Source: an uncultured Clostridia bacterium (GTDB taxonomy: Bacteria > Bacillota > Clostridia > Oscillospirales > Acutalibacteraceae). From it: DNA of 44,559 nt. Of this stretch, positions 24,591 through 33,764 are shown in pieces. The stretch spans positions 1-44,559 of the forward strand of contig CAJFPJ010000048.1 in NCBI GenBank assembly GCA_904399395.1, given 5' to 3'. Position numbers and translations under genes: made by a program. Position 1 is the first letter of the stretch. Each line of letters begins with the position of its first letter. The notes beneath the pieces are model-generated. The model made no database searches. It saw nothing but the letters and a program-made list of their open reading frames with translations, and had not been told where the DNA came from.

Positions 24591-25298
24591 ATGGGCAGGC
24601 CTCTGTTTGATTTGGGAAAACGGTTGGGGGTATGCGCTTCTATGGTGAGAGAGGGCGTTTCCCTGGCAGACGTTGGAACGGATCATGGTTATCTACCCAT
24701 CTGGCTGAGCCTGCAGGGAAAGATTTCCCGGGGAATAGCGTCGGATGTGAGGCCCGGGCCGCTCTGTGCGGCGGAAAAAAATATTGTGCGTTTTCAGGCG
24801 AATAAGATTACCACCAGGCTTTCAGACGGATTGGCAGAAATAGAGCCCTGGGAAGCGGATGATATTGTCATTGCGGGGATGGGCGGCGAGCTGATTGCTC
24901 GCATCATTCGGGATGCCCCTTGGCTGAAGAACGGGGATAAGCATCTTATTTTGCAGCCTATGACCTCTTTTGCAGAGCTTCGGGAGTTTTTGGCTGCGGA
25001 AGGGTTTGCTATCTTGCGGGAAGAGGCTGTTTTGGAGAATCGCAGGGCTTATAGCGCGATTCTGGCGGTCTATGAACCGGAAAAGGTTCACCGCTTCCCG
25101 GGTTTTGCACATATTGGGGGAATAGATGCTTCCACAAAAGCAGGCAGGGCTTATCTGAAGGCGCGGGCTATCAGCCTGCGGAAGCAGGCCATCGGGCTCC
25201 GCTGCCAGAAAGAGCTGGAGAAAGCCGATCAGGTAGAAAATATCGTGTCCCTGCTAATCCAACGGATCGAAGAGGGCAGGAAAGGAGTAGAAAAATGA
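24591..25298 (+). CDS. trmK: tRNA (adenine(22)-N1)-methyltransferase
   Basis: TrmK methylates N1 of adenine 22 in tRNA using SAM. The 235-residue protein has the family's N-terminal VSLADVGTDHGYLPIWL (SAM motif I region), the VIAGMGGELIARI catalytic-pocket segment and LQPMTSFAELREFL, all characteristic of TrmK. A C-terminal helical part (about 165-235) is predicted to bind tRNA. GGGGGCGG precedes ATG 24591; the earlier ATG at 24552 lies in the terminator. It overlaps the next gene by 4 bases (ATGA), the same trmK-nif3 pairing seen in Bacillus (yqfN-yqfO). Confidence 0.92.
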   Translation: MGRPLFDLGKRLGVCASMVREGVSLADVGTDHGYLPIWLSLQGKISRGIASDVRPGPLCAAEKNIVRFQANKITTRLSDGLAEIEPWEADDIVIAGMGGELIARIIRDAPWLKNGDKHLILQPMTSFAELREFLAAEGFAILREEAVLENRRAYSAILAVYEPEKVHRFPGFAHIGGIDASTKAGRAYLKARAISLRKQAIGLRCQKELEKADQVENIVSLLIQRIEEGRKGVEK

Positions 25299-26053
25299 CC
25301 TGTGTGCGGGATGTATATGCATATATCGATAGCCTGGCTCCCTTTGCTACGGCCATGGAATTTGACAACGCCGGGCTTTTGGTGGGAAGCGGTAAAGAAA
25401 ATGTGACGAAGGGGCTTCTTTCTCTGGATATCACTCCTCAGGCTGTGGAACGTGCAGAAGAGATAGGGGCGCAGCTTATCGTTAGCCATCATCCGGTGAT
25501 TTTTTCTCCCCTCAGAAGGCTTTCGCCGGAAAGTGTACCCTATCGCCTTGTGAAGAGCGGCATTGCCGCCATATGCGCGCATACCAATTTGGATATGGCC
25601 GCTTTGGGGGTGAATCATTGCCTGGCAGAAAGGCTTTCTCTGCAGAACATACATGGTGTTTCAGAATATGCGCCTGGAGCATCTATCCTCTGGAAAGGGG
25701 ATCTTCCTGTCCCAATGGCGCCGAAGGCCTTCGCACTCTATGTGAAGGAAAGGCTGGGCTGTGATGCAGTGGAACTGGCAGCCGGGAGAGAGCAGATCGA
25801 AAGGGTGGCCCTCTGCAGCGGTGCGGGGGCTGAATATATGGCTGAAGTGGAGGATGCCCAGGCATTCCTTACAGGTGAAGCGAAACACCATGAATGGCTT
25901 GCCGCCCGGGAGAAGGGAATCACCCTTGTGGTTGCAGGACATTATTCCACTGAGGTGGTAGTTTTGGAACCTCTGGCGGCGCTGCTGCGGGAAAGATTTG
26001 AGCAAGTGGAGTGGACGGTCTTTACTGGAGAGCCTCCAATGCGCTTTCTGTAA
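25295..26053 (+). CDS. Nif3-like dinuclear metal center protein
   Basis: The 252-residue protein is a Nif3/YqfO family member, a group of hexameric toroids with two metal ions per subunit whose biochemical role is unsettled. Metal-ligand motifs are SHHPVIF, CAHTNLDMA and GHYSTEVV. It lacks the PII-like insertion that makes Bacillus YqfO about 370 residues, so it is the short form. The start codon overlaps the trmK stop, so the two are co-translated. Confidence 0.9.
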   Translation: MTCVRDVYAYIDSLAPFATAMEFDNAGLLVGSGKENVTKGLLSLDITPQAVERAEEIGAQLIVSHHPVIFSPLRRLSPESVPYRLVKSGIAAICAHTNLDMAALGVNHCLAERLSLQNIHGVSEYAPGASILWKGDLPVPMAPKAFALYVKERLGCDAVELAAGREQIERVALCSGAGAEYMAEVEDAQAFLTGEAKHHEWLAAREKGITLVVAGHYSTEVVVLEPLAALLRERFEQVEWTVFTGEPPMRFL

Positions 26054-26066
26054 GGTCTCCCGGGGA

Positions 26067-26094
26067 TTGAAAGAAGCTGTGCTTCTGGTATACC
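26067..26094 (+). promoter_or_regulatory. possible promoter of rqcH
   Basis: TTGAAA (26067-26072), 16 bases and TATACC (26089-26094), about 95 bases before rqcH. The -10 and the spacer are only fair. Confidence 0.35.
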
Positions 26095-26188
26095 CGAATG
26101 AATCGATGAGAGGATATTCTTCGGATGTATCCGGAGAGATGTTTTGTAGCCCGGGACCGTTGAATCCCGACAAAAGGAGTGGATACCC

Positions 26189-27949
26189 ATGGCTCTGGAC
26201 GGAGCTTTTTTGCGGCATATAAAAAAAGAAATCGAAGAAAAGGCCCTGGATGGCAGGGTTGAAAAGATCTATCAGCCCAACCGGGAGGAAATGGTGCTTG
26301 TGATCCGCACATACTCGGATCATTTGAAGTTGCTGCTTTCTGCCCGGGCAAATAGCGCCCGGATCCATTTCACCCGATTCATGCCGGAAAATCCCAAACA
26401 GCCTCCCATGCTCTGTATGCTGATGCGCAAGCGACTGCAGAGTGCCCGGCTGGTGCGCCTGGAGCAGCAAGGGCTGGAACGCGTCTTGTGTTTGGTGTTC
26501 GACGCAGTAAACGAACTGGGAGACCATGTGGAGCTGCGGCTGTATATGGAGGTTATGGGCCGTTACAGCAATATTATTTTTGTGGATGAAAAGGGAAAAA
26601 TCATCGACGCTCTGAAGCGAGTGGATGCGGAAATGACCTCGGAGCGTCTGGTGTTGCCTGGGCTTTCCTATGAGCTGCCGCCTCCTCAGAATAAGCTTTG
26701 TCTTCTGGAGGCTACCCTTGAGGAGGCTCTCTCTCGGATTCGATTGATGAAGGAGGGAACGGAGCTTTCAAAGGCTGTTTTGAATTCCTTGCAGGGTGTA
26801 TCACCCATTGTATGCCGGGAACTGGCCTATAAGACTGGCCGGGGCGTGGAGCTTCGTCTGGGAGATATGGGGGAAGAACAGTGGCAGAGGTTCCGGTTCT
26901 TTCTTGGGCGCCTGCAGGAGCAGATTCGGAATATTTCCGGAGAACCGTATATGGCGGTGAATCTTTCCGGCAGGCCGGTGGATTTTACGTATTTCAATGT
27001 GGAGCAGTACGGCACTGCTGCAGTTATTGGAAGGCAGGAGGATTTTTCTACCCTTCTGGATTCATTCTATGACGAGCGCGATCGGCAGGAGCGTATGAGG
27101 GTCCGCTCGCAGGATCTGCTGAAGCTTCTTTCCAACGCTTCGGAGCGCCTGAGCAACAAGATCAACAAACAGAAAGCGGAACTTCTAGCCTGTGCCAAAC
27201 GGGATGAACTGAAAACCTATGGGGAACTGCTCAGCGCGAATTTATATCGATTGGAAAAGGGCTCTTCCTATGCGGATCTGGAAAACTATTGGGAAGAAGA
27301 CATGCCCATCATGCGCGTGCCGATGGATCCATTGCTGACGCCCTCTGAAAATGCCCAGAAATATTTCAAGGAATACAGGAAAGCAAAAACCGCCGAAGAA
27401 AAGCTGACGGAGCAGATTGCGCAGGCCACCCAAGAACTTGAATATATCGATACGGTCTTCGATGAGTTGAGCCGTGCAGAAACGGAGCGGGATCTTTCGG
27501 AGATCCGGCAGGAACTGATGGAGGAAGGCTATGTGCGCCGGGCCAGAGGAAAACAGCGCCCACAGGCTGCGGCGGCTCCTCTGCGGTTTGTTTCCAGCGA
27601 GGGATTTCGGATCCTGGTGGGCCGCAATAACCGCCAGAACGATAAGCTTACGCTGAAAACAGCCAATAACCGGGATTTCTGGTTTCATACAAAGAATATT
27701 CCAGGTTCCCATACAATTCTTGTGACGGAGGGGCGGGAGCCTGGGGAAGTATCCCTTCGGGAAGCGGCCATGCTGGCGGCATGGCACAGCCGGGGGAGGG
27801 ATTCCTCACAGGTTCCGGTGGATTATACCCAGGTGCGCAATGTGAGCAAACCCTCTGGGGCAAAGCCTGGAATGGTAATTTATGTGAATTACAATACCGT
27901 GTATGTAACGCCGGAGGAAGCTCTGGTTTCCCGTCTGGAAGAAGAATAG
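26189..27949 (+). CDS. rqcH: Rqc2 homolog RqcH (NFACT protein)
   Basis: RqcH binds stalled 50S subunits carrying peptidyl-tRNA and adds alanine tails that mark the nascent chain for degradation. The 586-residue protein has the NFACT-N domain at the start (MALDGAFLRHIKKEIEEKAL, DGRVEKIYQPN), a middle helical and coiled-coil region (about 290-430), and a C-terminal NFACT-R domain (about 460-570) with FRILVGRNNRQNDKLTLK and DFWFHTKNIPGSHTIL. Older annotations call it fibronectin-binding protein A. AAAAGGAG precedes the ATG. It is probably monocistronic or weakly linked to the trmK-nif3 pair. Confidence 0.93.
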   Translation: MALDGAFLRHIKKEIEEKALDGRVEKIYQPNREEMVLVIRTYSDHLKLLLSARANSARIHFTRFMPENPKQPPMLCMLMRKRLQSARLVRLEQQGLERVLCLVFDAVNELGDHVELRLYMEVMGRYSNIIFVDEKGKIIDALKRVDAEMTSERLVLPGLSYELPPPQNKLCLLEATLEEALSRIRLMKEGTELSKAVLNSLQGVSPIVCRELAYKTGRGVELRLGDMGEEQWQRFRFFLGRLQEQIRNISGEPYMAVNLSGRPVDFTYFNVEQYGTAAVIGRQEDFSTLLDSFYDERDRQERMRVRSQDLLKLLSNASERLSNKINKQKAELLACAKRDELKTYGELLSANLYRLEKGSSYADLENYWEEDMPIMRVPMDPLLTPSENAQKYFKEYRKAKTAEEKLTEQIAQATQELEYIDTVFDELSRAETERDLSEIRQELMEEGYVRRARGKQRPQAAAAPLRFVSSEGFRILVGRNNRQNDKLTLKTANNRDFWFHTKNIPGSHTILVTEGREPGEVSLREAAMLAAWHSRGRDSSQVPVDYTQVRNVSKPSGAKPGMVIYVNYNTVYVTPEEALVSRLEEE

Positions 27950-28055
27950 GGAAGAGACTGCCGTTGCTCCTTTCGCAGGAGGAGCCGGCAGGGGCTTCCG
28001 CCGTTTGGAAAATAGCACAGATTTTGCTGTGCAGGGGAAGAGGCGAAAAAAGCAT

Positions 28056-29885
28056 ATGGAGCAGAATAAGCTGAAAGAATATGAAAACGGGAAGGCTTTT
28101 GACGCATATTTTTACTATGGGGCCCATCCTTTGGAGGAAGGAGAGGGATATCGTTTTTGTGTGTATGCCCCCAGAGCTAGAAAGGTGGAACTTATTGGGG
28201 AATTTACCGGCTGGCAGGGTCAGCCTATGGAATACCAAATGGGGAACTGGACTGCCGTGAACCAGGATGCTTTGCCCGGAATGCTGTATAAATTCCGGAT
28301 TTATCAGCAGGACGGCCGGGTGCTGGATAAGGCAGATCCATTTGCTTTCAGCACGGAGATAAGACCGGGCACGGCCTCCCGACTGACAGAGACTCTTTTG
28401 TATCCTTTTCAGGACGAAGAGTGGATGGCTTCTCGGGATAAGGGATATAACAGGCCTGTTTCTATCTATGAGGTGCACGCGGGTTCCTGGAGGCGCCACA
28501 GGGATGGCAGCTGGCTCACTTATGGGGAACTTGCTGAAGAGCTTCTTCCCTATCTTCTTGAGAACAATTTTACCCATGTGGAATTCCTGCCTCTGAGCGA
28601 GCATCCTTTCGACGGCTCTTGGGGCTACCAGACCAGCGGCTTTTTCAGCCCCACCTCTCGCTATGGAACTCCTGAGGAGCTAGCGGGGCTGGTGGATCTG
28701 TTTCACCGGAACGGTATCGGAGTGATTTTTGATTTTGTCCCCACTCACTTTACGGTGGATGATTTTGCTCTCAGCCGGTATGACGGTATGGCCCTTTATG
28801 AATATGCCCAACCGGAAATCGGCTATAGCCAATGGGGTTCCTGTAATTTTGATTACTATAAGGGTGTGGTGAAAAGCTTTCTCCAATCTACTGCAGATTA
28901 TTGGCTCACTGTTTTTCATGGGGACGGCCTGCGTATGGATGCGATCAGCCACGCTATCTACTGGCAGGGGCAGGAAAACCGGGGAATTAACGTGGGTGGA
29001 GTGGAGTTCCTGCGGGGAATGAACAAAGGGCTTCACGAAAGGCATCCAAGCGCGGTATTGATTGCAGAGGATTCCAGCAATTATCTGAAGGTGACGGCCC
29101 CTGTGGAATATGACGGCCTGGGTTTCGATTACAAATGGGATATGGGCTGGATGAACGATACGCTCTGCTTTTTGGAGCTTCCCTTTGGGGCGAGAAGCTC
29201 GGCGGGCGGAAGCCTGAAATTTTCTATGGCTTATTTTCAAAACGAACTGTATCTTTTGCCTTTGTCCCACGATGAAAATGTCCATGGTAAAAAGACGATT
29301 CTGGATAAAATACAGGGAACCTATGAGCAGAAATTTTCCCAGGCAAGGTCATTGTATACATATATGTTTTGCCACCCCGGGAAAAAGTTGAATTTTATGG
29401 GGAATGAGCTTGGCCACTTCCGGGAATGGGACGAAAACAGGGAGCTGGATTGGGAACTTACGGCTTATCCTATCCACGACAGCTTCCGGAGATATTTCCG
29501 GGAGCTGGGAAATCTTTACCGGAGCCACCCTGCCCTATATGAAAACGAATATGATCTTTCGAGCTTCAGCTGGGTGGAGGTCCCCGCCTATGATTCCTGC
29601 CTTCTGGCTTTTACACGCCGTTCTCAGGAAGAAGAGCTTTTGATTCTGATCAATTTTTCTTCCAGAGGCTACCCGGGTCTTCTGGTTCCCTGCGGCGAGG
29701 GAGAATTTACAGAGCTTATCAACAGCGACGCTTATACATGGGGCGGTTCTGGCATGGTTAATGAAAGACCTTTAAAGGCGAAAAAGCGTGGTGGGGAAAA
29801 GAAAGCATCCATCCGCCTGCAGCTGGCGCCGTTCGCTTCTGCCGCTTTTTTGCGCAAACGGCGTGATTTCGGGAAGGGAGAGTAA
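28056..29885 (+). CDS. glgB: 1,4-alpha-glucan branching enzyme
   Basis: GlgB makes the alpha-1,6 branches of glycogen. The 609-residue protein has an N-terminal CBM48 (YRFCVYAPRARKVELIGEF), a GH13 barrel and a C-terminal beta domain. Catalytic residues fit the family: nucleophile Asp295 in GLRMDAISHAIYW, acid/base Glu338 in VLIAEDSS and stabilising Asp406 in LSHDENVHGKK. It lacks the extra N1 domain of enterobacterial GlgB. The ATG at 28056 follows GAGGCG; a TTG at 28005 would add 17 atypical residues. No other glycogen genes are adjacent. The methyltransferase gene begins one base after its stop codon. Confidence 0.92.
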   Translation: MEQNKLKEYENGKAFDAYFYYGAHPLEEGEGYRFCVYAPRARKVELIGEFTGWQGQPMEYQMGNWTAVNQDALPGMLYKFRIYQQDGRVLDKADPFAFSTEIRPGTASRLTETLLYPFQDEEWMASRDKGYNRPVSIYEVHAGSWRRHRDGSWLTYGELAEELLPYLLENNFTHVEFLPLSEHPFDGSWGYQTSGFFSPTSRYGTPEELAGLVDLFHRNGIGVIFDFVPTHFTVDDFALSRYDGMALYEYAQPEIGYSQWGSCNFDYYKGVVKSFLQSTADYWLTVFHGDGLRMDAISHAIYWQGQENRGINVGGVEFLRGMNKGLHERHPSAVLIAEDSSNYLKVTAPVEYDGLGFDYKWDMGWMNDTLCFLELPFGARSSAGGSLKFSMAYFQNELYLLPLSHDENVHGKKTILDKIQGTYEQKFSQARSLYTYMFCHPGKKLNFMGNELGHFREWDENRELDWELTAYPIHDSFRRYFRELGNLYRSHPALYENEYDLSSFSWVEVPAYDSCLLAFTRRSQEEELLILINFSSRGYPGLLVPCGEGEFTELINSDAYTWGGSGMVNERPLKAKKRGGEKKASIRLQLAPFASAAFLRKRRDFGKGE

Positions 29886-29886
29886 A

Positions 29887-30687
29887 ATGAAAGAGATCGA
29901 AGCTAACAAAAGAGCTTGGGCCCAGCTTTCCCGGGAGCATTATGAGACCTTCAAAAAAGCCTATGAAGCCGGAGAATATGCGCTTAATGCGTATATTCAG
30001 GAGGAAGTGGGAGACCTGAAAGGGAAAAAGCTTCTCCATTTGCAGTGCAATACAGGGGCGGATTCTATTGCTCTCAGCCGGATGGGTGCCCAGGTTCTGG
30101 GTGTGGATCTAGTGCCGGAGAATATTTTCTATGCCAGGAAGCTGGCAAAAGAACTCGATGCTTCCAATGTGCAGTTTCTGGAATCGGATATCATGGAGCT
30201 TTCCGAAAAGCTTCATGAAACCTACGATGTTGTGTTTACTTCAGAAGGCGTCCTGGGCTGGCTTCCGGATCTGGGGGTATGGGCCCGGACGATTCGTAAA
30301 TTGCTCAGAGAGACAGGATATCTTTATGTATTCGATTCCCACCCGTTTTTCCTCTCCTTTGACGAAGCGAAGCTGAGCCGGGAGGAATATGAGATCCGCT
30401 ACCCTTATTTTGGGAGAGAGCCCGATGAGGACGATTGCATCGGAGGCTATGCGTCTGAAGTGAAACAGGGGGAAAAATCCTATTTCTGGATGCATCCCGT
30501 TTCAGAAATCCTGAATTCTCTGATTGGTGCAGGTCTCCATATAGAGTTTTTTCACGAGTTTCCCGAGAATTTTTACGACTCGGGCGGAATGGAGCTGTTG
30601 AAGGAAAAGCGACTGTATGCGTACCCCTATAACAGGGAGAAATATCCAATTTCCTTCAGCTTGAAAGCCAGCGTTTACAGGCCTTGA
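29887..30687 (+). CDS. class I SAM-dependent methyltransferase
   Basis: The 266-residue protein has a Rossmann-type SAM-binding fold. Motif I is KLLHLQCNTGADSIALSRMG (Cys in place of the usual Gly), the post-I acidic residue lies in VLGVDLVPENI, and VFTSEGVLGWLPDL forms motif II/III. The start is one base after the glgB stop with GGGAGAG upstream, so it is translationally coupled to glgB. The substrate is unknown; sequences of this type often act on small molecules. Confidence 0.88.
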   Translation: MKEIEANKRAWAQLSREHYETFKKAYEAGEYALNAYIQEEVGDLKGKKLLHLQCNTGADSIALSRMGAQVLGVDLVPENIFYARKLAKELDASNVQFLESDIMELSEKLHETYDVVFTSEGVLGWLPDLGVWARTIRKLLRETGYLYVFDSHPFFLSFDEAKLSREEYEIRYPYFGREPDEDDCIGGYASEVKQGEKSYFWMHPVSEILNSLIGAGLHIEFFHEFPENFYDSGGMELLKEKRLYAYPYNREKYPISFSLKASVYRP

Positions 30688-30764
30688 GAAGCCGGCCGGA
30701 GTTCCGGCTTCCGAAGCTTTTTCGAGAGGAAGACCGGAAAACAGAAAAGATACGGAGGACATAC

Positions 30765-31352
30765 ATGGGCTATAAAGAAGAATTTATATCGATCTACAGG
30801 GAAAAAATCCATAGAGAAGGCTCTGCCCGCCTTCTGGAATGGCTGGAAAAGACAGATTTTTTCGATGCTCCCGCCAGCACGAAATTCCACTGCGCCTGCA
30901 AGGGCGGGCTTGTGCAGCACAGTGTGAACGTGTATCGTGTTCTTATGGAAAAGCATTTTGACCCGGAGACGGATAACGAAGAGACCTTTGCTCTCTGCGC
31001 TCTTCTACACGATATTTGCAAAGCGCAGTTCTATAAGGAATCCACCCGGAATGTGAAGAACGACGAGACGGGCCGGTGGGAGAAGGTCCCCTTTTATCAG
31101 GTGGAAGACAGCTTTCCCTATGGCCATGGGGAAAAATCGGTTTTTCTCATCGAGCGTTTTCTGCGGCTGAAGACCAGCGAGGCCATGGCTATCCGCTGGC
31201 ACATGGGGGGCTTCGATGATTCTGTCCGAGGCGGCAGCTTTGCTTTAACGCTGGCTTTTGAAAAATATCCTCTGGCGGTGAAGCTCCACCTAGCGGATTT
31301 GGAAAGCACCTATCTGCGAGAGAGGGGCACCTCGGCGGTTCCTCACAGATGA
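30765..31352 (+). CDS. HD-domain hydrolase, apparently truncated by a frameshift
   Basis: The 195-residue protein has an HD phosphohydrolase fold: GGLVQHSVNVY (first His), CALLHDICKAQ (HD pair), PYGHGEKS, RWHMGGFD and HLADLESTY (final Asp). Such enzymes act on phosphate esters or nucleotides; the target here is unknown. CGGAGG lies before ATG 30765. The last 8-10 residues (GTSAVPHR) look unlike a natural end. The adjacent reading frame stays open for a further 42 codons, with protein-like sequence such as FLTDEGLSYEKIRQYFRES, and ends in an ATGA overlap with the next gene. A single extra G in the run at 31324-31327 would explain this. Confidence 0.8.
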   Translation: MGYKEEFISIYREKIHREGSARLLEWLEKTDFFDAPASTKFHCACKGGLVQHSVNVYRVLMEKHFDPETDNEETFALCALLHDICKAQFYKESTRNVKNDETGRWEKVPFYQVEDSFPYGHGEKSVFLIERFLRLKTSEAMAIRWHMGGFDDSVRGGSFALTLAFEKYPLAVKLHLADLESTYLRERGTSAVPHR

Positions 31353-31455
31353 GGGGCTGTCCTATGAAAAAATCCGGCAGTATTTTAGAGAATCGGCGCT
31401 GTGCCGGCAAGAGAAGCGCTCCGCAGCCTGCCGAAAGGATGGGATAGCAAAATGA
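31328..31455 (+). pseudogene. probable displaced C-terminus of the HD protein
   Basis: In the +1 frame relative to the HD gene, sequence from the GGGG run to the TGA at 31453-31455 reads as an open segment (RRFLTDEGLSYEKIRQYF and on to ACRKDGIAK). It ends exactly where TraX starts (ATGA). No start codon or ribosome binding site of its own is apparent. It is either the lost tail of the HD protein or the result of a sequencing error. Confidence 0.5.
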
Positions 31456-32102
31456 CAGCCTTTGGCTTGAAACTTTTGGCGCTCTTCACCATGACGGCAG
31501 ATCATATTGGCGCGATATTTTTCCCTCAGGAACAGTGGATACGTATAATAGGGCGGATGAGCTTCCCAATTTATTGCTTTCTTTTGGCAGAAGGCCTCAA
31601 GCACACCCGCAGTGTTGTAAACTATGCACTGCGGCTTGGAATATTTGCCGTTCTCTCTGAACCGGCCTATGACCTGGCTTTTTCCCATACGCTGTGGGAG
31701 CCCTCACGGCAGAACGTTTTTTTTACACTGCTTTTAGGGCTTCTGGCGGGGGAGCTTCTCCTAAAAAAGGGTGGGGAAAACCCGGTGCTTTCTACTATGC
31801 TGGCTATTCTCTGTGCGGTATTGGCTGAGGCGTTGCATGCGGATTACGGAGCTATGGGCGTTTGTTTTATTCTCTGCTTTGCGCTTATCAGCAAAAGAGC
31901 CGCCGCCTGTGCAGCCTTTGCTCTTATGAATACGGCAGATTCCCTAATGTGGGGCGGTGTTCAACTCTATGCCCCTGCAGCAGTGATTCCAATCCTTTTA
32001 TACAATGGCAAAAAGGGCAGGAGTTTTCCCAAATATGCGTTTTATGCATTTTATCCAATTCATCTGTTTCTTCTTTCAATACTTTTTCACTTTATCAGGT
32101 AA
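31452..32102 (+). CDS. TraX-family membrane protein
   Basis: The 216-residue protein is a multi-pass integral membrane protein of the TraX family. It starts KLLALFTMTADHIGAIFF and has the RIIGRMSFPIYCFLLAEGLKHT motif, then six or so hydrophobic helices. The F-plasmid TraX acetylates pilin; chromosomal Firmicute members are of unknown function and probably acyltransferase-like. GAAAGGATGGGATAG lies upstream of the ATG. The start overlaps the TGA of the shifted HD frame, suggesting translational coupling with the HD gene before the frameshift. Confidence 0.87.
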   Translation: MTAFGLKLLALFTMTADHIGAIFFPQEQWIRIIGRMSFPIYCFLLAEGLKHTRSVVNYALRLGIFAVLSEPAYDLAFSHTLWEPSRQNVFFTLLLGLLAGELLLKKGGENPVLSTMLAILCAVLAEALHADYGAMGVCFILCFALISKRAAACAAFALMNTADSLMWGGVQLYAPAAVIPILLYNGKKGRSFPKYAFYAFYPIHLFLLSILFHFIR

Positions 32103-32119
32103 AAACAAAATAGAATTGG

Positions 32120-32149
32120 TTGCGGCTATCAGCCGGTTCGTGGTATACT
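32120..32149 (+). promoter_or_regulatory. promoter of glyA
   Basis: TTGCGG (32120-32125), 18 bases and TATACT (32144-32149). Transcription would start near 32156, leaving about 106 bases of leader. Confidence 0.55.
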
Positions 32150-32155
32150 TATTGC

Positions 32156-32261
32156 ATCATGGCTGTGGAGACGTAATGTGTCACCCAGCTGATTCTTATA
32201 GAAGTCGTAGGCCTGTGTCACAGCGGTGAACCGTATCCTAACTATGAAAGGGAATGAAAAC
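32156..32261 (+). promoter_or_regulatory. structured glyA leader, possible riboswitch
   Basis: Several helices can form: GGA (32167-32169) with TCC (32236-32238), ACG (32171-32173) with CGT (32232-32234), and TCACC (32181-32185) with GGTGA (32225-32229), giving one interrupted stem. A competing helix GCTGTG (32162-32167) with CACAGC (32219-32224) crosses it, so only a pseudoknot or alternation is possible. I do not recognise the class. Confidence 0.35.
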
Positions 32262-33515
32262 ATGTATAGTGATTTGATGGATTCAATCGGTTTCGTAAAA
32301 AATGTAGATCCGGAAGTGGGCGCAGCAATGGCGGACGAGCTTTCCCGCCAGCAGAGAAATCTGGAGCTGATCGCCTCTGAGAATATCGTTTCCCCCGCGG
32401 TCATGGCAGCTATGGGGAGCATTCTCACCAATAAATATGCAGAGGGTTACCCGGGCAAGCGCTACTACGGCGGCTGCCAGTATGTGGACGTAGTAGAGGA
32501 AATCGCCAGAAAGCGAGCCTGCCAGCTCTTTGGCGCGGAGCACGCCAACGTGCAGCCCCACTCCGGCGCTCAGGCCAATCTGGCTGTGTATTTTGCCCTT
32601 TTGAATCCCGGCGATACCGTTATGGGCATGAGCCTTTCTGAGGGCGGACATTTGACCCATGGCTCACCTGTGAATATGTCCGGTAAATATTATCATTTTG
32701 TTCCTTACGGCGTAAGCCCTGAAGATGGTCGTGTGGATTATGAAAAGGTCTATGAGCAGGCTATGGAAGTAAAACCGAAACTGATTGTAGCCGGCGCCAG
32801 TGCCTATCCCCGCGCTCTGGATTTTAAGAAGTTCCGTGAGATTGCTGACGCCTGCGGTGCGCTTTTCATGGTTGACATGGCCCATATTGCGGGTCTGGTG
32901 GCTTCCGGCGACCATGCAAACCCGGTGGAATACGCAGATGTAGTGACCACTACCACGCATAAAACTCTTCGCGGGCCCAGAGGCGGCATGATCCTTTGCA
33001 AGGAAGAGTATGCCAAGGCTATCGACAAGGCGATTTTCCCCGGCACCCAGGGAGGCCCTCTCATGCATGTGATTGCCGGTAAGGCTGTTTGCTTGGGCGA
33101 GGCATTGAAGCCGGAGTTCAAGGAATACGGCCACAGGGTTGCTTCGAATGCCCAGGCTTTGGCCAAAGGGCTTCTTGACCGCAATGTGAACCTGGTTTCC
33201 GGTGGAACAGACAACCACCTGGTGCTGGTGGATCTGACTGGGCTGGAGCTCACCGGTAAGGAACTGGAGCACAGGCTGGACGAGGTGAACATCACCGCGA
33301 ACAAGAATACGGTTCCTAACGAGCAGAGAAGTCCCTTTGTCACCAGCGGCCTGCGTCTGGGGACGCCTGCCGTCACCACCCGCGGGTTGGATGAGGCAGA
33401 TATGGATATTGTAGCGGAGTGCATTGCTCTTGCTGTTCATGATTTTGAGCCCAATAGGGAAGCGATTAAAGCCAAGGTAGCAGAAATCTGCGCGCGGCAT
33501 CCGCTCTATGAATAA
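32262..33515 (+). CDS. glyA: serine hydroxymethyltransferase
   Basis: GlyA interconverts serine and glycine with tetrahydrofolate, supplying one-carbon units. The 417-residue protein is full length. Lys234 in [14 protein letters not shown] binds pyridoxal phosphate, and [25 protein letters not shown]-like and [12 protein letters not shown] segments are diagnostic. ATG 32262 follows AAAGGGAATG. It has its own promoter and a structured leader. Codon use is biased to high expression. Confidence 0.95.
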   Translation: MYSDLMDSIGFVKNVDPEVGAAMADELSRQQRNLELIASENIVSPAVMAAMGSILTNKYAEGYPGKRYYGGCQYVDVVEEIARKRACQLFGAEHANVQPHSGAQANLAVYFALLNPGDTVMGMSLSEGGHLTHGSPVNMSGKYYHFVPYGVSPEDGRVDYEKVYEQAMEVKPKLIVAGASAYPRALDFKKFREIADACGALFMVDMAHIAGLVASGDHANPVEYADVVTTTTHKTLRGPRGGMILCKEEYAKAIDKAIFPGTQGGPLMHVIAGKAVCLGEALKPEFKEYGHRVASNAQALAKGLLDRNVNLVSGGTDNHLVLVDLTGLELTGKELEHRLDEVNITANKNTVPNEQRSPFVTSGLRLGTPAVTTRGLDEADMDIVAECIALAVHDFEPNREAIKAKVAEICARHPLYE

Positions 33516-33550
33516 CAGCTTGAGGAGCGTTTTCAAACACCCATAAACAC

Positions 33551-33598
33551 AGCAGATTAAAATCCCGTTCCGTCTTTGGCGGTGCGGGATTTTCTGCT
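33551..33598. terminator. terminator of glyA
   Basis: The stem AAAATCCCG/CGGGATTTT (33559-33567 with 33585-33593) is extended by AGCAGA/TCTGCT. Confidence 0.7.
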
Positions 33599-33623
33599 TA
33601 CCGGAGCCAGGAGATCATTCCCC

Positions 33624-33652
33624 TTGCAAATGGGAGAAGGGGCGGGTATACT
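33624..33652 (+). promoter_or_regulatory. promoter of rarA
   Basis: TTGCAA (33624-33629), 17 bases and TATACT (33647-33652). Confidence 0.65.
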
Positions 33653-33764
33653 GGTACAAGCGGCCTTTGCAGACGAAAGGTTTGTGCATGAGAAACCTGG
33701 TTGAGATCGGGAAATCCGGAACTCCAGGGGCCGGGAAAGTATATGAATGAAGGAGGAAGACGGT

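Noticed and set aside
27648-28604. 318-residue minus-strand ORF
   Set aside because: Antisense to rqcH and glgB, both unmistakable; the translated sequence shows no domain.
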